Assembly: GCA_002315455.1 (NCBI GenBank)
Contig: DCGG01000165.1
Location: 5,855 to 33,386 of the forward strand
Length of the DNA: 27,532 bases
Reading direction: 5' to 3'
Source: Lentisphaeria bacterium UBA1784
Lineage (GTDB): Bacteria; Verrucomicrobiota; Lentisphaeria; Victivallales; Victivallaceae
This document shows, in pieces, positions 6,614 to 14,698 of the stretch. A model generated the notes under the pieces. That model did not search any database, had not been told where the DNA came from, and saw only the letters and a list, made by a program, of their open reading frames with translations. Each line of letters begins with the position of its first letter. The first letter of the stretch is position 1. A program made the position numbers and the translations under genes.

Positions 6614-7261
6614 TTAAAAGAGTGCGACAAGCAGAGACTGCAGGATCTTTGCTTCCATGCCGCAGACGATCCACCCCAGCAGGGACAGACGCGGAAATCC
6701 GAACATCAGCAGCACGATCAGAATAAAGGAGATGCCTCCGACCCACTCGGAGCTCTGCCTTTTTTCCAGCGCAGGGAAAAGGCGGATCAGAACCGCCCAG
6801 CCGTCCAGACCGGGGACAGGCAATGCGTTCAGCAGGAAAAGAATCCAGTTCAGCACGCATCCGTAGAGCAGCATATTGCAGGCGAATTCGGGAATACCGC
6901 ACCAGCGGTAGAGGACAACCGCCGCGATCACAAAGAATTGCGCCAGAATAAGATTGGTCAGCGGACCGGATGCCGCCACCAGCGCCGGCGCAAAACGACC
7001 TTTGAGCCGTGAAGTGTCCACGGGAACCTTTCCCCATGCCAGCCCGAAAACGCAGAACGTGACGAGTGAAAGCACGCCCATCTGCCGGAATGGATTGAAG
7101 GTCAGATGACCGGCATTCGCCGCCGTGGGATCACCGAGGCGCAATGCCGTCCACGCGTGCATGAATTCGTGACAGCAAACCGAGAAGATCACCAGAAACG
7201 CCACTGCGAAAAAAGTACTGGGATCCTGCCAGAGAAGTGTGATGAAAAGAGTGTCGCTCAT
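6614..7261 (-). CDS. site-2 protease family (M50) zinc metalloprotease
   Basis: About 215 residues, polytopic, of the compact M50 class without a PDZ domain (YwhC/FtsH-like-context type). The zinc-binding HEFMH lies at residues 31-35 in the first core membrane helix. ALPVPGLDGW (N/D...PxPxxDG) supplies the third ligand near residue 147. A loop of AASGPLTN type lies between them. The family cleaves transmembrane segments of substrates such as anti-sigma factors or remnant signal peptides. I chose the ATG at 7261; an upstream start would overlap the previous gene. It begins 4 bp after the NIF3-like gene. Two genes downstream lies an ECF sigma factor and then a single-pass membrane protein, a possible substrate. 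Confidence 0.88.
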   Translation of the reverse strand: MSDTLFITLLWQDPSTFFAVAFLVIFSVCCHEFMHAWTALRLGDPTAANAGHLTFNPFRQMGVLSLVTFCVFGLAWGKVPVDTSRLKGRFAPALVAASGPLTNLILAQFFVIAAVVLYRWCGIPEFACNMLLYGCVLNWILFLLNALPVPGLDGWAVLIRLFPALEKRQSSEWVGGISFILIVLLMFGFPRLSLLGWIVCGMEAKILQSLLVALF

Positions 7262-7265
7262 TGTT

Positions 7266-7583
7266 TCAAAATTCCGCCAGTACCGTGACGTAACAAACCG
7301 GGGTCTCATAGGGATGGGAAGCCTTCAGTGCGGCCTTCACGGCCGGGAGAGCAGGTTCCGCCACCAGCGTCTCCAACTTTATTTCCGGGGTCCGGCAGAC
7401 CTCCCCTTCCCTGCCGCGGAAGGGATGACTTCCGGCAAGCGGCCGGAACTCTCCCGTGCCGGGAACAGACCAGAAACAGCGGTCATAATCCCCGTAGCGT
7501 CCGGCTCCGGCTTCTGCCAGCGCGGATTTGACCTTTTCCACGTATTCCGGCGGAACGAACGTTTCCAGCTTGAAGTACCTCAT
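7266..7583 (-). CDS. NIF3/YqfO-like small protein
   Basis: A 105-residue protein that I assign to the small NIF3-related (YqfO/CutA-fold) family. It opens MRYFKLETFVPPEYVEKVKS with the alternation of a PII-like ferredoxin fold. It carries GAGRYGDYDRCFWSVPGTGE and the family-typical ending SHPYETPVCYV. The biochemical role of stand-alone members is unknown; the fold suggests small-molecule or metal binding. Its ATG overlaps the queA stop (ATGA, 7580-7583), so translation is probably coupled to queA. Confidence 0.8.
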   Translation of the reverse strand: MRYFKLETFVPPEYVEKVKSALAEAGAGRYGDYDRCFWSVPGTGEFRPLAGSHPFRGREGEVCRTPEIKLETLVAEPALPAVKAALKASHPYETPVCYVTVLAEF

Positions 7584-8644
7584 TTCAGCAGCATGCAGTC
7601 GCCGTAACTGTAAAAACGCATCCTCTCCGCTTTTGCTCGTTCGTATGCGGCGAGGACCATCTCCCGGTCACAGAAGCAACTCACCAGCATCAGAAGCGTG
7701 CTTTTCGGCAGGTGAAAATTGGTGAGAAGCATATCCTCCGCCACAACTTTGCGGGGAGGATAGAGAAAAATATCTGTTCTTCCGTGCTGCGGGACCACCG
7801 TTCCGTCCGGTTTCGCGCAACTTTCCAGTACCCGGACCGTTGTGGTCCCCACCGCGAGGACCTTCTGTCCTTTTGCATGGGTGGCGTTGACCGCTGCGGC
7901 AACGGAATCGGGCAGGAAGAACTCCTCCACGTGCATCTTGTGCTCTTCCGCGAATTCGCAGGAGACCGGTTTGAACGTTCCTGCCCCCACGTGGAGCGTC
8001 AATTCCTGAACTCCGACTCCTTTCGCCCGGAGGCTATTCAGGATCTCCGGGGTAAAGTGCAATCCGGCAGTAGGAGCGGCAACGGCTCCCGGCTGAGTGG
8101 CATAAACGGTCTGATATCGTTCCTCGTCGGAAAGTTCCGCGGCCCGGTCGATGTAAGGCGGCAACGGAACGTGTCCGTAACGGACTTGCAGCATGGCGAT
8201 ATCGGGATCATTGAAACGGATCCGGTAACTGCCATCGGTATTTTTATCTTCAACGGTGAATCCATGGCCGTGCGGATTGATCGTTCCGTTTTCCTCCAGC
8301 AGTACGGCGAAGGTCCCGGGCACGGCCCTTTTTCCGGGTTTCAAAAGAACATTCCATACGTTGGTCGCGCCGTTCACAGGCTCCAGGAGGAGCAATTCAA
8401 AGCGGGCGCCATCCGCTCGGCCTGCTTTGCGGGCATACATCCGCCCCTTCAGCACGCGGGTATTGTTGCACACCAGAAGATCGCCGGGAGCAAGAAAGTT
8501 GCTGATCTCGGAAAAAGGCATAATCTCGGTTTCTCCGGTGATCCGGTCGAGGACCATCATCCGGGAGCCATCTCGTTTTGCGGCAGGATAGCGGGCGATT
8601 AGTTCGTCCGGCAGATCGTAATCGAAAAGTGCGGTGGAAAGCAT
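7580..8644 (-). CDS. queA: S-adenosylmethionine:tRNA ribosyltransferase-isomerase (QueA)
   Basis: QueA moves the ribosyl part of SAM to 7-aminomethyl-7-deazaguanine in tRNA and isomerises it to epoxyqueuosine, the penultimate step of queuosine synthesis. The 354-residue length is normal. Diagnostic segments are FDYDLPDELIARYPAAKRD, LLVCNNTRVLKGRMYARK, GHVPLPPYIDR, YQTVYATQPGAVAAPTAGLH, LTLHVGAGTFKPV and DMLLTNFHLPKSTLLMLVS. tgt, often adjacent, is not in the window. The gene begins 2 bp after the rhomboid stop and overlaps the NIF3-like gene at its 3' end by 4 bp. Confidence 0.97.
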   Translation of the reverse strand: MLSTALFDYDLPDELIARYPAAKRDGSRMMVLDRITGETEIMPFSEISNFLAPGDLLVCNNTRVLKGRMYARKAGRADGARFELLLLEPVNGATNVWNVLLKPGKRAVPGTFAVLLEENGTINPHGHGFTVEDKNTDGSYRIRFNDPDIAMLQVRYGHVPLPPYIDRAAELSDEERYQTVYATQPGAVAAPTAGLHFTPEILNSLRAKGVGVQELTLHVGAGTFKPVSCEFAEEHKMHVEEFFLPDSVAAAVNATHAKGQKVLAVGTTTVRVLESCAKPDGTVVPQHGRTDIFLYPPRKVVAEDMLLTNFHLPKSTLLMLVSCFCDREMVLAAYERAKAERMRFYSYGDCMLLK

Positions 8645-8646
8645 GA

Positions 8647-9504
8647 TCAGATCCCTTTGCGCATTTCTTCCCGTGCCTGCCGGAGGCGGGCCATTTCCTG
8701 TTCGGAAAGGCTGTTGATCCCGAAGCGGGAGATCTTATCCAACAGGGCGTCAAGTTCAGCGGGAGAAACCCGTCCGCCATTTGTCGTCCCGGCGGCACTG
8801 CTCCCGGAGGTGCCGGAAGGGTTTCCCTGCCCGGAGTTGCCAACGAAGTTGACTGGTTTGTGAATCCAGCGGAAAGGATCCCAAGGGGTTCTTCCCTTCA
8901 GCAGGATGCGGAGAAAAAGATAGCCTCCGACAAAACCGCCGAGATGGGCGAGATGAGCGACCTGTCCGCCGGCACCGCCAAGTTCCATCAGGATCTCCAT
9001 GACAGTGTAGCAGATCACAAGCGTGGAGGTCCGCACCGGCGCGAACGGCACAAAGAGCAGTACAAAGCGGCGGTCCGGTTCCAGCATTGCGGCGGCGACC
9101 ATGACTGCACAAACAGCTCCGGAAGCGCCGAGCAAACTGGTATTCGTCCCGAAATTGAAGGCGAGATAAAGCAAATTCCCCGCTAAAACGCCGGAGAGAT
9201 AGAGCCATAGAAACTCGTATCCCCGAAGGTACGGGGTCACTAATTTGCCGAAGAGGTAAAGTCCCCAGAGGTTAAAAATGAGGTGCCCGATGGACCCATG
9301 GCAGAATCCGGCGGTGACAAGCTGATAGATCATGACCAGACCGCCGGAACAATCCAGCGCCAAAAGCGGGTTCAGGGAATCGCTGAAAAAAAAGACGAAA
9401 ACGTTGATCCCAAGAATGAAAAAAAGCATCTCTCCGGCGGAAGGACCTTGGGAACCGGACTCAACAGGCCGCCGATTCCAGTATTGACGGTCAAAAAGCG
9501 ACAT
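8647..9504 (-). CDS. rhomboid-family intramembrane serine protease
   Basis: A 285-residue membrane protein with the six-helix rhomboid core. HGSIGHLIFNLWGLYLFG (about residues 69-86) carries the oxyanion-hole His and Asn. The catalytic Ser128 lies in LLGASGA, and the catalytic His187 in HLAHLGGFVGGY. Rhomboids cut substrates within or beside transmembrane helices. After the membrane domain (from about residue 215) comes a Gly/Ser/Asn-rich linker. A short helical C-terminal segment (LLDKISRFGINSLSEQEMAR) follows, a common tail in rhomboids of PVC and Bacteroidetes bacteria. It is the first gene of a tightly packed run. GAGGAG lies 12 nt upstream. The cassette terminator ends about 22 bp before its start, so promoter space is lacking. 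Confidence 0.92.
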   Translation of the reverse strand: MSLFDRQYWNRRPVESGSQGPSAGEMLFFILGINVFVFFFSDSLNPLLALDCSGGLVMIYQLVTAGFCHGSIGHLIFNLWGLYLFGKLVTPYLRGYEFLWLYLSGVLAGNLLYLAFNFGTNTSLLGASGAVCAVMVAAAMLEPDRRFVLLFVPFAPVRTSTLVICYTVMEILMELGGAGGQVAHLAHLGGFVGGYLFLRILLKGRTPWDPFRWIHKPVNFVGNSGQGNPSGTSGSSAAGTTNGGRVSPAELDALLDKISRFGINSLSEQEMARLRQAREEMRKGI

Positions 9505-9526
9505 TTTGAAATTTTACTCCTCTTCA

Positions 9527-9582
9527 GAAAACAAGAAAGAACCGGTTTGTCCGGAGATGATCCATCTGCCGTTCAAACCGGT
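9527..9582 (-). terminator. stem-loop terminator of the prepilin cassette
   Basis: On the minus strand a perfect 9-bp stem (complement of 9574-9582 with 9541-9549; ACCGGTTTG/CAAACCGGT) encloses a second small hairpin AGATG-GAT-CATCT (9555-9567). It is followed by a T-rich tail TCTTTCTTGTTTTC. It starts 12 bp after the end of the cassette A gene. The tail is interrupted by C, so termination may be incomplete. Confidence 0.72.
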
Positions 9583-9594
9583 ATTTTACAGATA

Positions 9595-12500
9595 TCAGTC
9601 AATGTATTCGGTGTGCTTGACTGCGATACGTCCGGTTTCCGGATCCCGAGAGAAAGTCACCATCATCTTCTCTTCTCCGGTGATCTCGTCGAAGTAATGA
9701 TACGGGACCTTCTCTCCCTTTTCCACGTCAAACGTACCGAGTTTGCACTTCATCGTGCTCTCGCCGTCCTCTCCAAAGACCTTGGTCACGCTCTCTCCTT
9801 TGCTTGTCCCGCCGATATCCTTGATGTTCTGTGCGACAACGACAGCTTTGAACTCGCTTGGCAAAGAAGATTTCGTGTCCAGCAGATTGATGATCTTGCC
9901 GATGATTTCCTCCCGTTCCGCGTCGGTCTTTTCTCCCGAAATCGTTCTGCCGGCTTGCGTTTGTGCCGCATCAAAAACTTTTGTCAAATTCTTGTCCAAC
10001 TGTGTCTCCAGCAACCATTCTGCACGATTGCTCATGAGGTAGTCCCGTTGGAAGATCTCATTCAGAACATTATCCGCAACGGTTTCACTGAATAGGGAAC
10101 TATCCGGTTTTTCCGGCCATTTATCCAAAATTTTTTGCGAAAAATCCTGAAGATTCTGCCCCAAGCGCAGGTTGTTCAGCAAAGCCCGCCCCATCCAGGC
10201 GTAGATAACATTGTCACTTGGTGTATTCTCGTACGTCTTGGGCTTGTTGAGATCGAAATCCTTGTTCATCCGGTTCAGATTGACCTTGCCCATGGCCCGG
10301 GAATAGGGTGCCATTTTTATCTGATCCAGCAGAATGCCGTCGCCGTCGGAATATTTTCTGCCGTCTGATGTCCAATTCTTCGCGCTGTGTGCTTGGCCGG
10401 ACGTAGTTTTTTTGATGTTCAAAGTTTCCCAAACAGCACCGCGGTGGATGGCCCCCAGTTCCCACGGGCTGCGCATGGGGGCATTGCGGATATAGGCGGT
10501 GGAAAGATGCTCTTCCCGTTTGCTGCCTGCCCATGCCGGATCCGTGGCGACCTCACGGTCCGCGATACTATCATCAACTGCCGTGCCACTGGCAAGCGGA
10601 TCGGACGGCTTGCCGAAAAGGTTGGTCGAAGCGGAGTTTGATTGAGCCGCTGAAAGCGAGACCACAGTTGTAAACGTATTCTGCGTATCGGTACCGGGCA
10701 AAAGTTTTCCGGGTATCGACATGAAATGATCCGTTGAAGAAGTTGTGCCCAAGTTCAGTTCCACCTGATTGCCGGAGGAATCAAGAGGAAATTTGACTTG
10801 CGGCTCAAAGAACCAGTCAGACTCCTGGAAGGTGTCCGTTCCCTGACATTGCGCCAGCGTCGAAGAGGCAAGGTTGATGTTCAGATTCTGCCGGGGATCC
10901 TTCGCCTCCATTCTGCCGATCAGGAATGGCAGATAGGAATTCGTTTTGCCGCTACCGTTGGTCACCTTCAGGGTAGCAGGATTGATGTCGCTGATAGCCC
11001 CGGGGTCCTGATCGGGGGCGTTGACGAAATCGACGTCCGTATCACCAGTGGACAGAGTCATTTTGCTGATGCCGAACTTGATGCTGTTTACCTTGATCGT
11101 GTAGGAGATTACGACGGCGGAACCGTACACGCCATTGGGAACCCTCCCGTGCAATGCGCTCTCGCAGGCATCCTTCAGTCCGATCGGCTGCCACTCCGAC
11201 GACCCCGTGGAATTCTGCGCACATCCGGTCCAGTAGGAGTTGTTCTGCGTCCAGGCGTTGGTGCCGGGGATCTTCACCTCCACGGGCTTCGTCGCCGAAC
11301 CGATGGTGATTGTCTTGGGGATCGCCCCCAACTCAAGCTCGCCGGTTTTTCTGAACGGCGGTTTCCCATTGGGTTTGTACTGGATTTTGACCGTCGGCGT
11401 AATGGTAACGTCTGCGGACAAGAAAATCTTGGTTGCAAAAGAATATTGGTCGCTGTTGGCGTTTATAACGTTGCCGTCCTTGCCCTGACCGTAGATGTCC
11501 ACAAGTTCGGCAACTATGCCGGGATTCAGCAACTGGACCTGGATCTGCGGGTCCGACGTATATTCGTTATTCCCCTGATCGGTCTTGGAGTAGATGATTC
11601 CGCCGACACCGATCTCGTTGATGTACAGGGTCTTTTCGTTTCCGGAGTAAAGGACCTTATCCCCATCCTTTTCCATGGTCGGGATATCGTCACTGTCGCA
11701 GTAGTCGTTCAGGTTGGCGGCGATCTGCTTGCGCCGATGCTCCAAAAAACTGAAGGAGCCTTTGGTGTCTCCGGTCAGCCGCAACGCCGGGATACCGCCC
11801 CGATTTGCACGGGTAGCGGAAGTGCAGGAATAGTCATCCTGCGCACCGACCTTGTACTCCTCGCCCAATTTCGTCAGGCGATCGATCGCATCAGGAGAGT
11901 TCGGATCCGGATCGCCCAAGCGTGTATACCACTCATCCTTTTCGTCGGTCGTATTTTCCCTACCGAGATTAAAACGGTGATAGGATTTCACCTTAGAGGC
12001 CGTTGCCGAGGTGTTGGAAAGATTGCGATCGCTCCAACTCTCATCAATGGTGGGGGAGTAACGGTAACCGACATCAACGTTCTTGCGTTCGGAGTTCTCC
12101 ACGGCAGCGGCAATCCCGTCGCTGAACCAGCGGGAAAACCATTTCCTTCCATCCAGACGAACCATCTTGCCGACGCTCTCGTTTTTCTTTGTCTCCCACT
12201 TCTGCTTCAGCTGAGTATAATCCTCATCATAAGCGTTGAAGAAAGAGTCCAAGGAGGCAGGGATTGCGCAATCCTTGTCCTTGTTAAAAAGATTTGCCCA
12301 ATCTTCTCCGCCGGAGAGGGCATCCTTGTTGGAGATGAAGAGTTCGTCAATATCCTGTCCCCACCGATTGAGCCATGGGATCCTTTCGTTTTTGTTGTCG
12401 ACTGACTTGCCGGTCGCGCCCTCGCCGTAGATACGATGTCCGCGATAATCAAACTGGGAGGCCCGGAATCCATTCATAACGTACGGCAACGGGAGCCCTC

Positions 12501-13047
12501 CCTCTGCCGGCAGGACCCGGAATGCAAAACGGCCGATCAGCCTTGCTGAACTGCTTCCCGTCTCATCTTTCAAAGAAACCCATTGAAGATTTTTCTGCCG
12601 ATGCAGGATCTGATTCCCATCCTCATCAAAATAACTGAGTTTCCCGGCATAGCCATCTTTCGAGGTGTCGAGCGAATTGCCGTTGCTGTCCTTGTCATCC
12701 AGCAAACCGTCATTGGTGGAGACCGCGCTGGCGGACGCTCCGGCATAACTGAAGACGGAACTGAAATCCATTGGCATAAAACCGAGAGTGCTGTTCCCGT
12801 CGGTTCCCGCCATCGATGCAACTTTCTGATAGGCCATGACCGACATCGCGATCCGGTTGATGGCAGATTTTGCCAAGGAACGGCTCTGGCTGCGGTCACT
12901 GTTGTTCTTCGCCACCCGCTGGGCGAGGATAGAGGTACTGACAAATGCCAATCCCATCACCATCAACAAAGAGAGCATTCCCAACGCAAACAGCAGGGCG
13001 ACTCCCTTCTCCTTGCGCCGAACACACGGATTCTGCAACCGGATCAT
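9595..13047 (-). CDS. large PilX/GspK-like protein, cassette protein A
   Basis: A 1150-residue exported protein. The N-terminus (VRRKEKGVALLFALGMLSLL, then a further hydrophobic stretch) has a basic leader and a Gly followed by a single hydrophobic helix. Like GspK and PilX it lacks the Glu at +5. The next segment (SRSLAKSAINRI) resembles the PilX_N amphipathic region. The remainder is a large Asn/Asp/Ser/Lys-rich periplasmic region without a domain I can name. It includes GRFAFRVLPAEGG (about residue 170) and MGKVNLNRMN (about residue 920), which recalls the GspK 'GKiNLN' motif. In length and context it matches protein A of the Verru_Chthon four-gene cassettes (assignment from memory of the TIGRFAM families). 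Its ATG overlaps the previous stop by 4 bp (ATGA). It may cap or initiate a pseudopilus-like fibre; this is inference. Confidence 0.75.
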   Translation of the reverse strand: MIRLQNPCVRRKEKGVALLFALGMLSLLMVMGLAFVSTSILAQRVAKNNSDRSQSRSLAKSAINRIAMSVMAYQKVASMAGTDGNSTLGFMPMDFSSVFSYAGASASAVSTNDGLLDDKDSNGNSLDTSKDGYAGKLSYFDEDGNQILHRQKNLQWVSLKDETGSSSARLIGRFAFRVLPAEGGLPLPYVMNGFRASQFDYRGHRIYGEGATGKSVDNKNERIPWLNRWGQDIDELFISNKDALSGGEDWANLFNKDKDCAIPASLDSFFNAYDEDYTQLKQKWETKKNESVGKMVRLDGRKWFSRWFSDGIAAAVENSERKNVDVGYRYSPTIDESWSDRNLSNTSATASKVKSYHRFNLGRENTTDEKDEWYTRLGDPDPNSPDAIDRLTKLGEEYKVGAQDDYSCTSATRANRGGIPALRLTGDTKGSFSFLEHRRKQIAANLNDYCDSDDIPTMEKDGDKVLYSGNEKTLYINEIGVGGIIYSKTDQGNNEYTSDPQIQVQLLNPGIVAELVDIYGQGKDGNVINANSDQYSFATKIFLSADVTITPTVKIQYKPNGKPPFRKTGELELGAIPKTITIGSATKPVEVKIPGTNAWTQNNSYWTGCAQNSTGSSEWQPIGLKDACESALHGRVPNGVYGSAVVISYTIKVNSIKFGISKMTLSTGDTDVDFVNAPDQDPGAISDINPATLKVTNGSGKTNSYLPFLIGRMEAKDPRQNLNINLASSTLAQCQGTDTFQESDWFFEPQVKFPLDSSGNQVELNLGTTSSTDHFMSIPGKLLPGTDTQNTFTTVVSLSAAQSNSASTNLFGKPSDPLASGTAVDDSIADREVATDPAWAGSKREEHLSTAYIRNAPMRSPWELGAIHRGAVWETLNIKKTTSGQAHSAKNWTSDGRKYSDGDGILLDQIKMAPYSRAMGKVNLNRMNKDFDLNKPKTYENTPSDNVIYAWMGRALLNNLRLGQNLQDFSQKILDKWPEKPDSSLFSETVADNVLNEIFQRDYLMSNRAEWLLETQLDKNLTKVFDAAQTQAGRTISGEKTDAEREEIIGKIINLLDTKSSLPSEFKAVVVAQNIKDIGGTSKGESVTKVFGEDGESTMKCKLGTFDVEKGEKVPYHYFDEITGEEKMMVTFSRDPETGRIAVKHTEYID

Positions 13048-13967
13048 TTTGCCCTCCCCTGTGTCAAACCGAAGTTTCCGAGATAGACCCTCCGGGTAAA
13101 TGTCCTGCGATTCAGCAACTGATACTCTTTCTTTTTGTCTTTGTCTTTGTCGGAGATAGTTTCGTACTCTTTCATCTGGTTCTGCGTCAGCAACGACAAC
13201 TGGATCTCGATCATATAGGGAGGCGTGAGGGCATCATACACGCTTTCCTGGTTCTCATATTTCTCGATTCCCGGAGATTTCTCGATCGCCTTATAGAAGA
13301 TGAAGTTCAAACCGACCACGTTGTTGAGGATCTCCTGTTTCTTCATGAAAGATGTTTTCATTTCATCAATAATATCATTCCGCGCAGATGTCCAATCCAA
13401 CACACCTGAATTATTGTGCTTCTGATAGGGTGGGAACAATTTATAATACGAAGAATAATCCGGACGTAAATAACTGATAAAAAGTTTATTATCGTCGCGG
13501 AAAAAGCGGACAAAATAAACACTGCGGCGGTCCATTGGGTTTCCGCTGCTCACATAATCCTGCATAAAGAAGTCGCAATTGGGGTTTGGCTTCACCGCGA
13601 AAAACATCTCGTAACTGGGTTCGCCCGTCGTAGTGTCAATCTTCCCGCGACGGTTGAAGAGGAAACCGCCGACTTCCTTCGTATTTTCCCCGCTGCCTGT
13701 TTCTATGGGAACGATCTCCCCATCCTTGGAGATGGCGTAATTCGCCCCGCCTTCATAATAGGTGGAACTGAGCATTGTCGCCATCAGATCCATCGCCACC
13801 CGGGCATCAGCAAAAACGTCATTGTTCTGCCCGTTGCCGGAAACCAGCTTCTGCGCTCCGCTGAAGAAACTCATCACCATCACCAGCAGAAGCGAAAACA
13901 CCGCCATGGATACCATCAACTCCACTAACGTGAAGGAGCGGCGGGAAACTCTGTTGAAAAAAGCCAT
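13044..13967 (-). CDS. prepilin-like protein, PilW/GspJ type, cassette protein C
   Basis: About 307 residues with a type IV prepilin N-terminus: short basic leader ending RVSRRS, then FTLVELMVSMAVFSLLLVMV, with Glu at +5 of the mature helix. The residue before the cleavage point is Ser instead of the usual Gly. The post-helix pattern FADARVAMDLMATMLSSTYY corresponds to PilW/GspJ minor pilins and to cassette protein C. The C-terminal part contains a charged Lys/Asp run and ends TFTRRVYLGNFGLT. I chose the ATG at 13967, with GGAG 11 nt upstream; a TTG at 13976 would overlap the previous gene. The gene contains unusually AT-rich stretches around 13380-13560. Confidence 0.85.
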   Translation of the reverse strand: MAFFNRVSRRSFTLVELMVSMAVFSLLLVMVMSFFSGAQKLVSGNGQNNDVFADARVAMDLMATMLSSTYYEGGANYAISKDGEIVPIETGSGENTKEVGGFLFNRRGKIDTTTGEPSYEMFFAVKPNPNCDFFMQDYVSSGNPMDRRSVYFVRFFRDDNKLFISYLRPDYSSYYKLFPPYQKHNNSGVLDWTSARNDIIDEMKTSFMKKQEILNNVVGLNFIFYKAIEKSPGIEKYENQESVYDALTPPYMIEIQLSLLTQNQMKEYETISDKDKDKKKEYQLLNRRTFTRRVYLGNFGLTQGRAK

Positions 13968-13972
13968 GATCT

Positions 13973-14698
13973 TCAATTCTCCGTTACGAGCTTGGCATTG
14001 AACTTTTGATTGAACGACTCAAACCGGAAATAAGCCTTCTCGCGATCCTCATAGTTCAACGTTGCCGGCCAACTGATTTCCACGTTGACCACCTTCGCAA
14101 AATTATCAGGGTTATCCGCCGTCGTTATTTTCGCAAAACGCTCTTTGGTGCCATTATCATCTTTGACGGAACTGCCGCCGGTCGGGACCGCAACGTAGAT
14201 GTCGTTCAAATTCCCCTCCCACACCTTGACCACGGCAGAGAAATCAGAGACGCTCTCATACTGTTCTGTATCGCTGTCTTTCTCGCTTTCAGCCTCCATC
14301 AACGTCAGCTGCCGGAAGAGAAACACCCCGCTGTTGCTTGAGGAAGCGATCATACGCGACGAAGAGCCCGTGATTTTGAAATCACTTTCAAGTTCTTTGC
14401 TCTCAGGGTAACTGCTCGCAATTTTGATCCCCTTGTCGCTGTAACCGCTGTTGGTCCAGCCTGCTTCCACGCCGCCCTGGATCGTGGCGAGGATATATTC
14501 AGACAAATCCGCCATGTTGTTGTTGGCGACGGCGTCCCGGTTGGCATTGACGCCGACAGGGAACAGCACCAGCACGCTGGAGATGCCAATCGACAAAACG
14601 GCCATGGCGAGCACGATCTCCACCAAATTGAAATGGCGGCAACGAAGTCCGGGATGGCAAAAGATCCCTCGAATACGATATTTTTCAAATATTTCCAT
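13973..14698 (-). CDS. prepilin-like protein, PilV/GspI type, cassette protein B
   Basis: About 241 residues. A relatively long leader of 22 residues ends LRCRH and is followed by FNLVEIVLAMAVLSIGISSV, with Glu at +5 and His at -1. The motif LVLFPVGVNANRDAVANNN directly after the helix is typical of cassette protein B and PilV-like minor pilins. The mature domain is Ser/Asp/Glu-rich and ends with VVNVEISWPATLN, recalling the 'V.V.W.' strand of minor pilins. The ATG at 14698 lies 7 nt after GGAG and overlaps the end of the preceding gene by 14 bp. An ATG at 14728 is a poorer alternative. It is probably an inner-membrane pseudopilin subunit matured by prepilin peptidase, whose gene is not in this window. 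Confidence 0.82.
   Translation of the reverse strand: MEIFEKYRIRGIFCHPGLRCRHFNLVEIVLAMAVLSIGISSVLVLFPVGVNANRDAVANNNMADLSEYILATIQGGVEAGWTNSGYSDKGIKIASSYPESKELESDFKITGSSSRMIASSSNSGVFLFRQLTLMEAESEKDSDTEQYESVSDFSAVVKVWEGNLNDIYVAVPTGGSSVKDDNGTKERFAKITTADNPDNFAKVVNVEISWPATLNYEDREKAYFRFESFNQKFNAKLVTEN

Noticed and set aside
10798..12405. 535-residue plus-strand frame opposite the cassette A gene
   Set aside because: Antisense shadow with Arg/Gly/Val-rich low-information protein; the minus-strand frame has the prepilin-type N-terminus, coupling and operon context.
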